From G041200185 sp041200185 (GTDB lineage Bacteria; Pseudomonadota; Alphaproteobacteria; BNTO01): 64,000 bases of DNA. Under the pieces are notes generated by a model. The model was not told where the DNA came from, did no database searches, and saw only the letters and a list, made by a program, of their open reading frames with translations. This document shows, one piece after another, positions 9,697 to 20,093 of the stretch. The DNA lies in NCBI GenBank assembly GCA_041200185.1, contig CP165730.1, positions 1 through 64,000 of the forward strand, given 5' to 3'. The translations under genes and the position numbers were made by a program. Within the stretch, counting starts at the first letter, position 1, and every line of letters starts with the position of its first letter.

Positions 9697-12600
9697 CTAC
9701 GCGCTGACGGATTCATCGAACGCTTCCTCGGAGGCGATGGTCACACCGTTATCAAGGGTATCGTCGGTTGGTGCTGGTTCCTCATCGTCTGCCATGGATG
9801 CGGCCTCTTTTCGGTAATGTTGCCACATGCTACCGGTTCCCGCGGGAATGAGCCGTCCAACGATGATATTCTCCTTCAAGCCGGCAAGTTCATCTTCCTT
9901 GTTGTAGATGGCTGCCTCGGTCAGAACGCGAGTTGTCTCCTGGAAGGAAGCCGCCGAAATGAAGGACTTTGTGTGGAGTGATGCCTTCGTGATTCCCTGT
10001 AGAACAGGGACAGCGCAGGCAGGACGTTTCCCTTCATCCACTGCTACGCGATTAACCTTCTGGAAAGTAATTCGATCAACAAACTCCTCCTTAATAAAGG
10101 CCGTATCTCCAGGGTCCGTTACCTCGTATTTCTGAAGCATTTGCCGAACAATGACTTCGATATGCTTGTCATTGATTGGAACACCCTGCAACCTGTACAC
10201 TTGCTGGATCTCATTTACGAGGTAGGCCGCCAAGGCTTCAACTCCTAACACACGCAAGATATCATGAGGAACGGGATTGCCATCCACAAGGACATCTCCG
10301 CGGTTAACGTGATCTCCCGAATGAACGATAACATGACGACCCTTGGGGATGAGGTATTCGATCGGCTTGAGTGTTGCATCATCCGGCGTAATGGTAATAC
10401 GACGCTTCGTCTTGTGGTCTTTGCCAAACTCTACGATACCATCGAACTCAACAATAATAGCCGCATCTTTAGGATGACGGGCCTCAAAAAGCTCAGAGAC
10501 ACGTGGCAAACCGCCTGTGATGTCGCGAGTTTTGACGGTTTCACGTGTGATCCTCGCCAAGATATCACCCGCCTTTACCGTAGTTCCATTGTCGACAGTA
10601 AGAACGGTATCACTCGCTAAAGGATACTTGGCCTCCACCCCTTTCTTGAGGGCAATGGTACGCCCCTTCGCATCCAAGATCTCCAGGGCTGGGCGTAAAG
10701 AAGCTGCTTTCCCTTGCTTGTTATCAACAATGACACGCGTTGTGATACCCGTGTTGTCGTCAACGTTATCGCGCAAGGACAAGCCTTCGATGATGTCGAC
10801 GTAATTGACGATACCGTCTGCATCACTCAAGACGGGGAGAGTATAAGGATCCCACTCAACCAAGCGCTGCCCAGGAACCACTTTTTCTTTATCTTTTACG
10901 AACAATTTCGCGCCATACTGGATGTGATAACTCACCCGCTCTTTTCCGCTAGCGTCCACCAAGCTAAGAACTCCATTGCGGGAGAGGACGACCATAGATC
11001 CCTGACTATTAATTGCCGTTGTTACATTTTTGAACACAACGGTAGCATTGTGGGACGACTCAATAAAGGATTGTTCTGATCCCTTCTGCGCCGTACCTCC
11101 GATGTGGAAGGTTCTCATAGTTAACTGCGTACCCGGTTCACCAATCGACTGCGCAGCGATAACACCAACAGCTTCTCCCGTTGCAATAAGTGTTCCACGA
11201 GCAAGATCTCGCCCGTAACAACGTGAACACACACCGCCAATACTTTCACACGTCAGCACAGAACGGATTTTAACTTCGTCGACCTGGTGTTCTTTGATGA
11301 CTTCAACCTTATCCTCATCAATCATCTCGCCAGCGTGGACAAGAACTTCACCAGATTTTGGATCCGTAACATCTTCGGCAGCGCAACGTCCAAGGATACG
11401 CTCCTCAAGACTGAGGATAACGTTCGCCCCCTCAACAACAGCTCGTGTATTGATACCATTCTGGGTACCACAGTCTTCCTCCATGATGATGCAGTCCTGT
11501 GCAACATCGACGAGACGACGCGTTAGATAACCTGAGTTAGCAGTCTTCAAAGCCGTATCTGCCAACCCCTTACGCGTTCCGTGAGTCGAGATGAAGTACT
11601 CCAAAACGCCTAACCCCTCTTTAAAGTTAGCCGTAATTGGTGTCGCGATAATATCACCCGACGGGTTCGCCATAAGACCACGCATACCGGCTAACTGCTT
11701 CATCTGAGCGATGGAACCACGAGCCTTAGAATCCATCATCATATAGACAGAATTGGGCTGTTTTCCGGGGGTAACCTGTGATAGGGCTGCCGTCATGTGT
11801 TTTGCAATCTTATCCGTGCAGGCATCCCAAGCATCGATCACTTTGTTGTACTTCTCGCGCTCTGTGATGAGACCGTCGAGATACTGCTGTTCATAGTCAG
11901 CCACCAACGCTTTCGTGGTAGCAACCAGTTCTTTTTTCTCTTTTGGTACAACAAGATCATCTTTACCAAAGGAAACGCAGCTCTGAGTCATATACTTGAA
12001 GCCGAGTGCCATAAGCTTATCGGCAAAAATGACTGTACTTTTAGCACCACAGTAACGGTGAACCATATCCAAAAGTTTGCCAATATCCGTCGATATCAAC
12101 GTCCTATTAATAAAATCAAAAGGAATCTGAGGACTACGCGGCACGATTTGCCACAGTAACACACGTCCAGGTGTCGTTTCGAAGCGTTTCTCTATTTTTT
12201 CTCCAGCTTCATTCACGCAATCAACTCGACAAGTAATCTTTGAATGAACCGTTACCTTTTTCTCAAAAAGTGCGTATTCAAGGTCATTAATGCCGCAGAA
12301 TGCGAGCCCCTGCCCCGGCATATCATCAATCGCCAAAGTGATGTAATACAACCCCAAAACGATATCCTTCGAAGGAACAATGATGGGCCGTCCGTTGGAT
12401 GGATTGAGGATATTGTTTGTAGACATCATGAGGGCGCGGCACTCGAGCTGAGCTTCTACAGAAAGAGGGACATGAACAGCCATCTGGTCTCCGTCGAAGT
12501 CGGCATTGAAAGCTGTACAAACAAGAGGATGCAGCTGCATAGCCTTTCCCTCAATCAGTACAGGCTCAAAGGCTTGGATACCCAAACGGTGCAAAGTCGG

Positions 12601-13884
12601 AGCACGGTTGAGAAGCACAGGATGCTCACGGATCACCTCTTCCAAAACATCCCAAACTTCTGGACGCTCCTTTTCAACCATTCGCTTCGCAGACTTCAGT
12701 GTATTGGCAAGCCCACAGCGCTCAAGGCGTGAGTACACAAAAGGTCGGAACAACTCTAGAGCCATACGCTTAGGAAGGCCGCATTGATGCAACTTCAACC
12801 CAGGTCCAACGATAATGACGGAACGACCAGAATAATCAACGCGCTTACCCAAAAGGTTCTGACGGAAACGACCGTGCTTCCCCTTCAACATGTCCGAAAG
12901 AGATTTTAGAGGTCGTTTGTTGGTTCCAGCAATAGCGCGACCACGACGACCATTATCAAAGAGGGCGTCAACGGACTCCTGGAGCATACGCTTTTCGTTA
13001 CGAACGATAACATCCGGAGCACGCAATTCCATGAGCCGCTTTAGGCGGTTGTTCCGGTTGATAACACGACGATAGAGGTCATTTAAATCACTCGTCGCAA
13101 AACGACCGCCATCAAGAGGAACAAGTGGACGCAATTCAGGCGGAATGACCGGGATAACCTCCATAATGAGATACTCAGGCTTCGTACCTGATTCAGCAAA
13201 AGCCTCCAGGAGCTTGATGCGCTTCAAAAGCTTCTTGCGTCTCACCTCCGAAATTTGCTCATTCATCTCAATTTTCATAGCAGCTACATCACGGACAGGG
13301 TCGATCGCCTGTAGCAGAACCTTAAGGGCTTCAGCACCCGTTCCAACCAAGATCGCATCCTCGCCAAACTCATCCATAGCTTTCTGTACATCCTCTTCAT
13401 TGAGAAGTTGATGTTGCTGGAATGGCGTCAGCCCGGGATCAAGAACAACATAGCTTTCAAAGTACAAAATACGCTCGATGTCCTTAAGGGTCATATCGAG
13501 TAGAGCACCAATTCGACTAGGAAGAGATTTCGTAAACCATATGTGCGCAACAGGCGAAACGAGGTCGATATGCCCCATGCGCTCGCGTCGGACTTTGCTT
13601 TGCGTTACCTCTACACCGCACTTTTCACAGATGGTTCCTCTGTACTTCATGCGCTTGTATTTTCCACAAAGGCACTCATAATCCTTGATAGGCCCGAAGA
13701 TACGCGCGCAAAAGAGACCATCTCTTTCTGGCTTGAACGTCCGATAGTTAATAGTTTCCGGTTTTTTCACTTCACCGTAAGACCATGACCGAATCTGGTC
13801 AGGACTCGCGATTGAAATACGGATTTTGTCGAAAGAAGACGGAATATCCGCTCGATTCTCATTTCTCGATCCCTGATACGCCAT
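9697..13884 (-). CDS. rpoC: DNA-directed RNA polymerase subunit beta'
   Basis: 1395 residues, normal for alphaproteobacteria. It forms the catalytic centre of RNA polymerase with RpoB. The Mg-binding motif NADFDGDQMAVH is intact. The N-terminal zinc ligands (CLCGKYKRMKYRGTICEKCG) and the second zinc site (CESIGGVCSRCYG) are complete. The trigger-loop region (GEPGTQLTMRTFHIGG) is conserved. The ATG has AGGAGG upstream. It lies 73 bp after rpoB in the same operon. The C-terminal tail is acidic (MADDEEPAPTDDT). Confidence 0.98.
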   Translation of the reverse strand: MAYQGSRNENRADIPSSFDKIRISIASPDQIRSWSYGEVKKPETINYRTFKPERDGLFCARIFGPIKDYECLCGKYKRMKYRGTICEKCGVEVTQSKVRRERMGHIDLVSPVAHIWFTKSLPSRIGALLDMTLKDIERILYFESYVVLDPGLTPFQQHQLLNEEDVQKAMDEFGEDAILVGTGAEALKVLLQAIDPVRDVAAMKIEMNEQISEVRRKKLLKRIKLLEAFAESGTKPEYLIMEVIPVIPPELRPLVPLDGGRFATSDLNDLYRRVINRNNRLKRLMELRAPDVIVRNEKRMLQESVDALFDNGRRGRAIAGTNKRPLKSLSDMLKGKHGRFRQNLLGKRVDYSGRSVIIVGPGLKLHQCGLPKRMALELFRPFVYSRLERCGLANTLKSAKRMVEKERPEVWDVLEEVIREHPVLLNRAPTLHRLGIQAFEPVLIEGKAMQLHPLVCTAFNADFDGDQMAVHVPLSVEAQLECRALMMSTNNILNPSNGRPIIVPSKDIVLGLYYITLAIDDMPGQGLAFCGINDLEYALFEKKVTVHSKITCRVDCVNEAGEKIEKRFETTPGRVLLWQIVPRSPQIPFDFINRTLISTDIGKLLDMVHRYCGAKSTVIFADKLMALGFKYMTQSCVSFGKDDLVVPKEKKELVATTKALVADYEQQYLDGLITEREKYNKVIDAWDACTDKIAKHMTAALSQVTPGKQPNSVYMMMDSKARGSIAQMKQLAGMRGLMANPSGDIIATPITANFKEGLGVLEYFISTHGTRKGLADTALKTANSGYLTRRLVDVAQDCIIMEEDCGTQNGINTRAVVEGANVILSLEERILGRCAAEDVTDPKSGEVLVHAGEMIDEDKVEVIKEHQVDEVKIRSVLTCESIGGVCSRCYGRDLARGTLIATGEAVGVIAAQSIGEPGTQLTMRTFHIGGTAQKGSEQSFIESSHNATVVFKNVTTAINSQGSMVVLSRNGVLSLVDASGKERVSYHIQYGAKLFVKDKEKVVPGQRLVEWDPYTLPVLSDADGIVNYVDIIEGLSLRDNVDDNTGITTRVIVDNKQGKAASLRPALEILDAKGRTIALKKGVEAKYPLASDTVLTVDNGTTVKAGDILARITRETVKTRDITGGLPRVSELFEARHPKDAAIIVEFDGIVEFGKDHKTKRRITITPDDATLKPIEYLIPKGRHVIVHSGDHVNRGDVLVDGNPVPHDILRVLGVEALAAYLVNEIQQVYRLQGVPINDKHIEVIVRQMLQKYEVTDPGDTAFIKEEFVDRITFQKVNRVAVDEGKRPACAVPVLQGITKASLHTKSFISAASFQETTRVLTEAAIYNKEDELAGLKENIIVGRLIPAGTGSMWQHYRKEAASMADDEEPAPTDDTLDNGVTIASEEAFDESVSA

Positions 13885-13957
13885 TTTTGTCCTCCTGCCT
13901 CTAATACTCTTTTTAAAACTTACAACGACTCACTAATACACTGTAATTGCATATCAA

Positions 13958-16900
13958 CTAGATAAAATCGATATTTAGACCTAATGCCCTCAGCTCCTTA
14001 ACGAGAACGTTAAATGACTCAGGGATGCCGGCCTCGGAACGATCTTCACCTCGCACAATACTCTCGTAAGTCTTCATACGCCCAACGACGTCATCAGACT
14101 TAACAGTCAGCATCTCCTGCAGCGTGTAAGCTGCTCCATAGGCCTCAAGGGCCCAGACTTCCATTTCTCCAAAACGCTGTCCACCAAACTGCGCCTTACC
14201 GCCAAGAGGCTGCTGCGTCACAAGACTGTAAGGACCAATGGAGCGTGCATGGATCTTGTCATCAACCAAGTGGTGAAGTTTTAGCATATAGATCTGTCCA
14301 ACCGTCACCTTCCGATCAAAAGGTTCACCCGTTAGACCGTCGTAAAGCTGAATCTGACCTGACGTCACAAGATGAACTTTCTTAAGCTGATCATCAATAT
14401 CTGCCAAGGAAGCGCCATCAAAAACTGGCGTCGCCATAGGCACTCCCTCGCGAAGATGCTCTGCTAACTCAACCAATTCGTCATCCGCCAGTTTTTTAAT
14501 ATCGCGCTTGTCCTCAGATTTTTCATAGCAATCAAGAATAACCTTTCGGAGATCTTCTAGAACAATCTGATCTTTTCTGTATTTCTGAAGCGCTTCGTCA
14601 ATCTGACGCCCCCACCCTGCTGCTGCTGCCCCCAGGTGAGTCTCCAAAATCTGTCCTACGTTCATACGAGAAGGAACGCCCAGTGGATTCAAAATGATAT
14701 CAATGGGAGTGCCGTCCTCCTTGTAAGGCATATCCTCCACAGGAACAATCTTCGATACGACACCTTTGTTACCGTGACGACCTGCCATCTTGTCGCCTGG
14801 CTGCAACTTCCGTTTTGAAGCGATAAACACCTTTACGAGCTTGAGCACTCCAGGAGGCAGATCATCCCCGCGACGCAGACGCTCGACTTTACTTTCAAAA
14901 AGCCTCTGGAGACGATCGCACCGCTCATCCAACTGCTCTTTTAGAAGGATAATACTGCTCATAGCTTCTTCATCAGAAACTTTGACTTGGTTCCACTGAA
15001 TCTTGGGTAGTTTTTCTAAGACTTCTTCTGTCAAAACAGTTCCAACCTTCAAGCCATGCGGTCCTTTTGTGACGGTTTTCCCGAGGAGATAATCATGTAC
15101 GCGTTGGTAATAAGCCCTTTCAAGAATCTCTCTCTCAGCGTCTTTTTCTGCTGAAAAACGCTCAATTTCCTGCCTCTCGATGGCAATCATACGCTCATCA
15201 CGCTCAACGCCTCGACGCGACAAAATGCGGACATCAACAACCATACCCGACACTCCAGGTGGAACACGGAGGGAACTATCACGGACATCAGAAGCTTTCT
15301 CACCAAAAATAGCACGCAAGAGCTTCTCTTCTGGTGTCATGGGAGTTTCCCCCTTCGGCGTTACTTTCCCAACCAGAATATCTCCCGGAGCAACCTCTGT
15401 TCCAATGGCCACGATACCCGTTTCGTCGAGGTTCCTTAAAGCCTCCTCGCTAACGTTCGGTATGTCTCGCGTAATCTCTTCGTTGCCAAGTTTGGTGTCG
15501 CGTGCCATGACCTCGAATCCATCAATATGGATAGAGGTAAAGACATCATCGAAAACAACCCGCTCGGACATGACAATGGAGTCTTCAAAGTTGTATCCAT
15601 GCCATGACATGAAAGCCACTTGAACATTTCGACCAAGCGCTAATTCCCCAACATCCGTACAAGGACCATCGGCGATGATATCTCCTTTATTGATGATATC
15701 TCCCTTCTGAACAAGAGGTCTCTGGTTCAGACATGTGCTCATATTGGAGCCCTGGAATTTCACAAGGTTGTAGATATCAACACCAACCCCCCCTTCCTTC
15801 TTGGCCGACTCAGCATTGACGTGTATCACAATCCTTGTGCTATCAACCTGATCCACAACGCCCGCACGACGCGCAACGACAACAGCGCCCGAATCTTTAG
15901 CAACAAGACGTTCCATCCCCGTTCCAACCAATGGCGCCTTATTGCGCAGCAAAGGAACGGCTTGTCGCTGCATGTTCGACCCCATCAAAGCACGACTAGC
16001 ATCGTCATTTTCGAGGAAGGGAATGAGAGAAGCTGCCACAGAGACCAACTGCTGCGGTGAAACATCCACGAGCGTCACCTCAGATTTGGCAAAAATGCCG
16101 TACTCACCACTATGGCGGCAGGTAATGAAGTCATCAACAAGATTTCCGTCAGCATCAGTCTTATCGGTCGCTTGACCAATGGTATGCTTCCACTCCTCCA
16201 TAGCCGTAACGTAAACAACTTCGTCAGTAACGCGTCCGTTGATAACTTTCCGGTAAGGACTTTCGATAAATCCATATTTATTGATTCGAGCATAAGTCGC
16301 TAAAGAGTTAATCAAACCAATATTTGGACCTTCTGGTGTTTCAATAGGACAAATACGTCCGTAATGAGTGGGGTGTACATCTCGAACTTCGAATCCAGCG
16401 CGCTCACGCGAAAGACCGCCAGGCCCAAGTGCAGACAGGCGGCGCTTGTGTGTAATCTCCGACAAAGGATTGGTCTGATCCATAAACTGAGACAGTTGCG
16501 AGCCCCCAAAAAACTCACGAATTGTCGAGATGAGCGGCTTGGCATTGACCAGGTCGTGCGGCATTGCATTATCAATTTCCAGACTTGAAATGCGCTCACG
16601 AATGGTTCTATCCATGCGTGACAAGCCGATTCTGAACTGGTTCTCGAGAAGCTCTCCAACGCAACGGACACGTCGGTTTCCAAGGTTATCAATATCGTCA
16701 ATTTCACCCTTTCCGTCCTTGAGTTCTAGGAGAGTTTTGATAATATGTAAAATATCCTCTTTTTGAAGAATACGAACAGTATCGGGAGTTGTAAGACCTA
16801 AACGGGCATTCAACTTCACCCGCCCTACAGCAGAAAGGTCGTAACGGTCGCTATCAAAGAAAAGGCTTTTGAGGATGTACTCACCACCTTCAACCGAAGG

Positions 16901-18115
16901 TGGCTCTCCAGGGCGCATCACCCGGCAAATCTCCATAAGCGCATCGTCACGGTTACAGCAACGATCCAGCGCCAAAGTCTGAATGATATAAGGCTCAACG
17001 CTCGTGTTTTCGACATACAGCGTTTCGATGTCAGTGATGCCGCGAGAGAAAAGGAAGTCAACAACCTCCGGCGTGATACCGCTGCCGGCCTCGATGAAAA
17101 TTTCCCCCGTCTCTTCGTCGATATAATCTTGAACGAGGTATCGTCCGTATAAGAATTCGCTTTTAACCAAAATCTCAGTTACGCCTTCCTGAATAAGTTT
17201 ATTAATGATACGCGGCGTCAGTTTCGTTCCAGCTTCAGCTAGGACATTCGAATTGCGCGCGTCCACCAGTGCATGTTCTAGGCGGACACCCTTCCATTGC
17301 GCCGGGATGAAGTCACAAACAAACCCTTTTTCGTGCTGACGGAAAGTAAGGACGGGATAAAATGCACGGAGGATCTCCTCTACAGACATTCCCGTAACAT
17401 CTTCGTCTGCGAGGTTATTCCCAGCAAGACGGCGACGTTGCTCGGTCTCAGCACTATCAAGAGCCATAAGGAATGTCGACAAAAGCAGTTTTCGACGACG
17501 ATCAATCCGAACAAGCAAGGCATCCTTGGAATCGAACTCAAAATCCAACCAAGATCCACGATATGGAACAATTCGTGCCGCATAGAGGACCTTACCAGAA
17601 GCGTGCGTTTTTCCGTTATCATGATCAAAAAAGACACCCGGACTTCTGTGCATCTGCGAAACGACGACACGCTCGATACCATTAATGATGAACGTCCCTC
17701 GATCCGTCATGAGAGGGATGTCTCCCATATAAACATCCTGTTCCTTGATGTCACGAATAGAACGGGTTTCTGGAGACTCAATATCATCCCAAACAATAAG
17801 CCGAAAGGTCACCTTAAGGGCAGAGCAGTAGCTTAGTCCACGTCGCAAACATTCAGCCTCATCAGATTCCGGCTCATCAAGATGATAACTGTGAAATTGT
17901 AACTCTGCTCTCCCCGAAGGGTCTGCAATAGGAAAAACGGACTGGAGAACTTCATTTAAACCAGAACGTTCTCTTTTTTTCTGATGAATATGCTCCTGAA
18001 GAAAGTCGTCGTAAGAATTCTTCTGCAGTAAAATGAGATCGGGAGGAGGAATAACCTCTTTACAGTGACTGAAAGATTTACGAAACCGTTTCCGTTCTGT
18101 ATACGACCTAACCAT
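13958..18115 (-). CDS. rpoB: DNA-directed RNA polymerase subunit beta
   Basis: 1385 residues, full length. The rifampicin pocket (FGGSQLSQFMDQTNPLSE followed by HKRRLSALGPGG) has the residues of sensitive enzymes at the common resistance positions (D, H and S equivalent to 516, 526 and 531 of E. coli). The C-terminal PGDKMAGRHGNKGV and FGEMEVWALEAYGAAYTLQE motifs are intact. The start ATG follows GAGGAG. It is fourth after rplJ-rplL in the operon, separated from rplL by an attenuator-like hairpin. Confidence 0.98.
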   Translation of the reverse strand: MVRSYTERKRFRKSFSHCKEVIPPPDLILLQKNSYDDFLQEHIHQKKRERSGLNEVLQSVFPIADPSGRAELQFHSYHLDEPESDEAECLRRGLSYCSALKVTFRLIVWDDIESPETRSIRDIKEQDVYMGDIPLMTDRGTFIINGIERVVVSQMHRSPGVFFDHDNGKTHASGKVLYAARIVPYRGSWLDFEFDSKDALLVRIDRRRKLLLSTFLMALDSAETEQRRRLAGNNLADEDVTGMSVEEILRAFYPVLTFRQHEKGFVCDFIPAQWKGVRLEHALVDARNSNVLAEAGTKLTPRIINKLIQEGVTEILVKSEFLYGRYLVQDYIDEETGEIFIEAGSGITPEVVDFLFSRGITDIETLYVENTSVEPYIIQTLALDRCCNRDDALMEICRVMRPGEPPSVEGGEYILKSLFFDSDRYDLSAVGRVKLNARLGLTTPDTVRILQKEDILHIIKTLLELKDGKGEIDDIDNLGNRRVRCVGELLENQFRIGLSRMDRTIRERISSLEIDNAMPHDLVNAKPLISTIREFFGGSQLSQFMDQTNPLSEITHKRRLSALGPGGLSRERAGFEVRDVHPTHYGRICPIETPEGPNIGLINSLATYARINKYGFIESPYRKVINGRVTDEVVYVTAMEEWKHTIGQATDKTDADGNLVDDFITCRHSGEYGIFAKSEVTLVDVSPQQLVSVAASLIPFLENDDASRALMGSNMQRQAVPLLRNKAPLVGTGMERLVAKDSGAVVVARRAGVVDQVDSTRIVIHVNAESAKKEGGVGVDIYNLVKFQGSNMSTCLNQRPLVQKGDIINKGDIIADGPCTDVGELALGRNVQVAFMSWHGYNFEDSIVMSERVVFDDVFTSIHIDGFEVMARDTKLGNEEITRDIPNVSEEALRNLDETGIVAIGTEVAPGDILVGKVTPKGETPMTPEEKLLRAIFGEKASDVRDSSLRVPPGVSGMVVDVRILSRRGVERDERMIAIERQEIERFSAEKDAEREILERAYYQRVHDYLLGKTVTKGPHGLKVGTVLTEEVLEKLPKIQWNQVKVSDEEAMSSIILLKEQLDERCDRLQRLFESKVERLRRGDDLPPGVLKLVKVFIASKRKLQPGDKMAGRHGNKGVVSKIVPVEDMPYKEDGTPIDIILNPLGVPSRMNVGQILETHLGAAAAGWGRQIDEALQKYRKDQIVLEDLRKVILDCYEKSEDKRDIKKLADDELVELAEHLREGVPMATPVFDGASLADIDDQLKKVHLVTSGQIQLYDGLTGEPFDRKVTVGQIYMLKLHHLVDDKIHARSIGPYSLVTQQPLGGKAQFGGQRFGEMEVWALEAYGAAYTLQEMLTVKSDDVVGRMKTYESIVRGEDRSEAGIPESFNVLVKELRALGLNIDFI

Positions 18116-18235
18116 GAGTAACTCCTCTGCAATAATCCTAATCAGTTAATTACGAACTCTGACGATACCTTCTCGTCTTACCAACGACCAACTAGCAAAA
18201 GCCACCTCCCACCGACGGCTCCAAAAAAATGCGCA

Positions 18236-18285
18236 CAAAAAGGAGCTTGTAGCACAACCGCGCTACAAGACCCCACTCCTAAAAA
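18236..18285 (-). terminator. rplL-rpoB intergenic attenuator-like hairpin
   Basis: On the minus strand AGGAG...CTTGTAGC pairs with GCTACAAGCTCCT (18241-18280) and is followed by TTTTT. The stem is interrupted by one bulge. Partial termination at this place sets the ratio of L7/L12 to RNA polymerase in many bacteria; that role here is inferred from position. Confidence 0.7.
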
Positions 18286-18324
18286 CAAAATAAATCATAA
18301 AACTTAAGCAAAGAAGCACAACAA

Positions 18325-18699
18325 TTATTTAATAGAAACCTTAGCCCCCGCTTCTTCTAACTTCTTCTTGATTTGGTCAGCTTCGTCCTTCGGAACGCCA
18401 CCCTTTACTAACTTTGGCGCTCCTTCAACGAGTTCCTTAGCTTCCTTTAGACCAAGGCTCGTGATCGTGCGCACTTCTTTAATGACGTTGATTTTGTTAG
18501 CGCCACCATCATCCAACCAAACATCAAACTCCGTCTTGGCCTCGCCAGCGTCCGCAGCCGCTGCAGGGCCAGCCGCCGCCACAGCTACAGCCGCCGCCGC
18601 ACTCACGCCCCAAGCTTCCTCCAACATCTTTGAAAGCTCAGCAGCCTCCAAAACTGACAGACTTGACAACTCTTCAACAATTTTCGCTAAATCAGCCAT
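18325..18699 (-). CDS. rplL: 50S ribosomal protein L7/L12
   Basis: 124 residues. It has the N-terminal dimerisation domain, an Ala-rich hinge (AAAAVAVAAAGPAAAA) and the C-terminal factor-binding domain (KINVIKEVRTITSLGLKEAK, then GGVPKDEA). It forms the stalk that recruits translation GTPases. The ATG follows GGAGGG. It sits 47 bp after rplJ. Confidence 0.97.
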   Translation of the reverse strand: MADLAKIVEELSSLSVLEAAELSKMLEEAWGVSAAAAVAVAAAGPAAAADAGEAKTEFDVWLDDGGANKINVIKEVRTITSLGLKEAKELVEGAPKLVKGGVPKDEADQIKKKLEEAGAKVSIK

Positions 18700-18746
18700 T
18701 CGATTACCCTCCGATATTAAAAATTACAAATACAAACAATAAAGCC

Positions 18747-19253
18747 TTAACTATTCTTGGCCCCAATAACACGTGCCACACGCGACATAGGTTCGCGAAC
18801 CGTTCGGAAAACTTTTGTTGCCGGCGCCATAACAAGGCCAACGAGTCGACCCCTCAGTTCTGTCAGTGAAGGCAACTTCGCAAGGGTCTGAACCCCAGAA
18901 GCATCCAAAATCTGACCATTGAGCCAGCCCCCCACAATCTCAAGCTTTTCCTCATTTTCGCTTGCGAATTTGACAGCAATCTTCGCCGCACTGACCGGAT
19001 CTTCCGAATAGGCTAGCGCCGTCGGACCACCCAGTAATGACCGAAGTCCATCAAACTCAGTCCCTTGAATCGCAATGTTAAGCAGCGTGTTTTTTAAGAC
19101 CTTAAAACAAGCCCCCTCCTGCCGCATATCGCGACGGAGTTGACTCACTTCCGCAACGGTTACCCCTCGCTGCTTCACGACAACGACGAGCGAGCGCCCT
19201 TGCAAGCTTTCGCGCACGGAAGCGATGCATTGTTCTTTCTGCGATCTATCCAC
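18747..19253 (-). CDS. rplJ: 50S ribosomal protein L10
   Basis: 168 residues, the base of the L7/L12 stalk. Conserved stretches include RGVTVAEVSQLRRDMR, KNTLLNIA and GPTALAYSEDPVSAAK. The start is a GTG at 19251-19253 with TAGGAG upstream. Together with L12 it usually represses this operon through the leader upstream. Confidence 0.95.
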   Translation of the reverse strand: MDRSQKEQCIASVRESLQGRSLVVVVKQRGVTVAEVSQLRRDMRQEGACFKVLKNTLLNIAIQGTEFDGLRSLLGGPTALAYSEDPVSAAKIAVKFASENEEKLEIVGGWLNGQILDASGVQTLAKLPSLTELRGRLVGLVMAPATKVFRTVREPMSRVARVIGAKNS

Positions 19254-19334
19254 TACACAACTCCTACCTGCTTTCCCTCAAACACATTTCATCAAAAACG
19301 GGAGGGAGTCTGCGCCTTGAGGTAATCTCAATAA

Positions 19335-19400
19335 ACATCCCCAATTCCTCCTGCCTATGTGGGCGGCGAGCCATTAAACCAAAAGTGGAACCCACAGTCT
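19335..19400 (-). promoter_or_regulatory. Candidate L10 leader (rplJ autoregulatory site)
   Basis: The 164-base rplA-rplJ spacer contains TGTGGG ... CCCACA with a purine-rich internal part (minus strand) and no gene. Position and layout fit the L10-L12 binding leader found before rplJ in many bacteria. A covariance search was not possible, so this is tentative. Confidence 0.35.
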
Positions 19401-19417
19401 CTGACAAAACACCTCTC

Positions 19418-20093
19418 TTACAAAACAAAGCAAACACCCGCGCCCATTGTGGAACTCAATGTCATTTTTTTGACAAAAGTCCCTTTGACTGAGGCATTAC
19501 GCTCCTTCTGTAACACTTCAATGAAAAACCGAATATTCTCAACAAGAGCTTTTTCGTCAAAACTGGCCTTACCAACGCCAGCGTGAACGATACCACCTTT
19601 TTCTGAACGAAACTCGATCTGCCCTCCCTTGACAGCCTTTACAGCCGCCGCCGCACTAGTGTTCACGGTTCCAGCTTTCGGACTCGGCATTAATCCGCGA
19701 GGCCCCAAAATCTTCGCAACACGCCCGACAAGACCCATCATATCCGGAGTAGCTACACAGCGATCAAAGTTAAGCTCGCCGCGCTGAATAGTCTCCAGAA
19801 GATCCTCAGCCCCAACGATATCGGCTCCGGCAGGCCCTAGCCTCTTCGGCTTGCGCACCTGTCGCAAATACAGCAACCCTACACGTTTTCCCCGTGCCAT
19901 GGGGTAACTGAGCTGTGCCACGAACGCCTTGCTCTGTCTTTTGAGGATCAATACCTAATTTTACGGCAATCTCAACCGTCTCATCAAACTTCGCCGTTGC
20001 ATTCTTCTTGACAAGGGCCACAGCCTCCTCAAGAGGATAAACCTTATTCCGGTCAACCTGCTCGTAGATCCTCTTTAAACGCTTTCCGCTCAT
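19418..20093 (-). CDS. rplA: 50S ribosomal protein L1, frameshifted
   Basis: L1 binds 23S rRNA at the E-site stalk and represses its own operon. The N-terminal part (from MSGKRLKRIYEQVDRNKVYP) and the C-terminal part (GADIVGAEDLLETIQ ... TPDMMGLVGRVAKILGPRGL) are both excellent L1 but lie in different frames. They join at GGCCTGCC (minus strand; GG at 19833-19834 on plus), where one extra base changes EEARAAGADIV into EEARACRSRYRWG and a stop. Removing one base gives 225 codons including the stop, normal length. It overlaps the rplK stop by four bases (ATGA). No second rplA is visible here. Sequencing error is the simplest reading for an otherwise perfect gene. Confidence 0.9.

Noticed and set aside
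10264..12787. Many plus-strand open frames of 60-160 codons opposite rpoC and rpoB
   Set aside because: All are antisense to RNA polymerase genes, lack ribosome binding sites and show no protein features.
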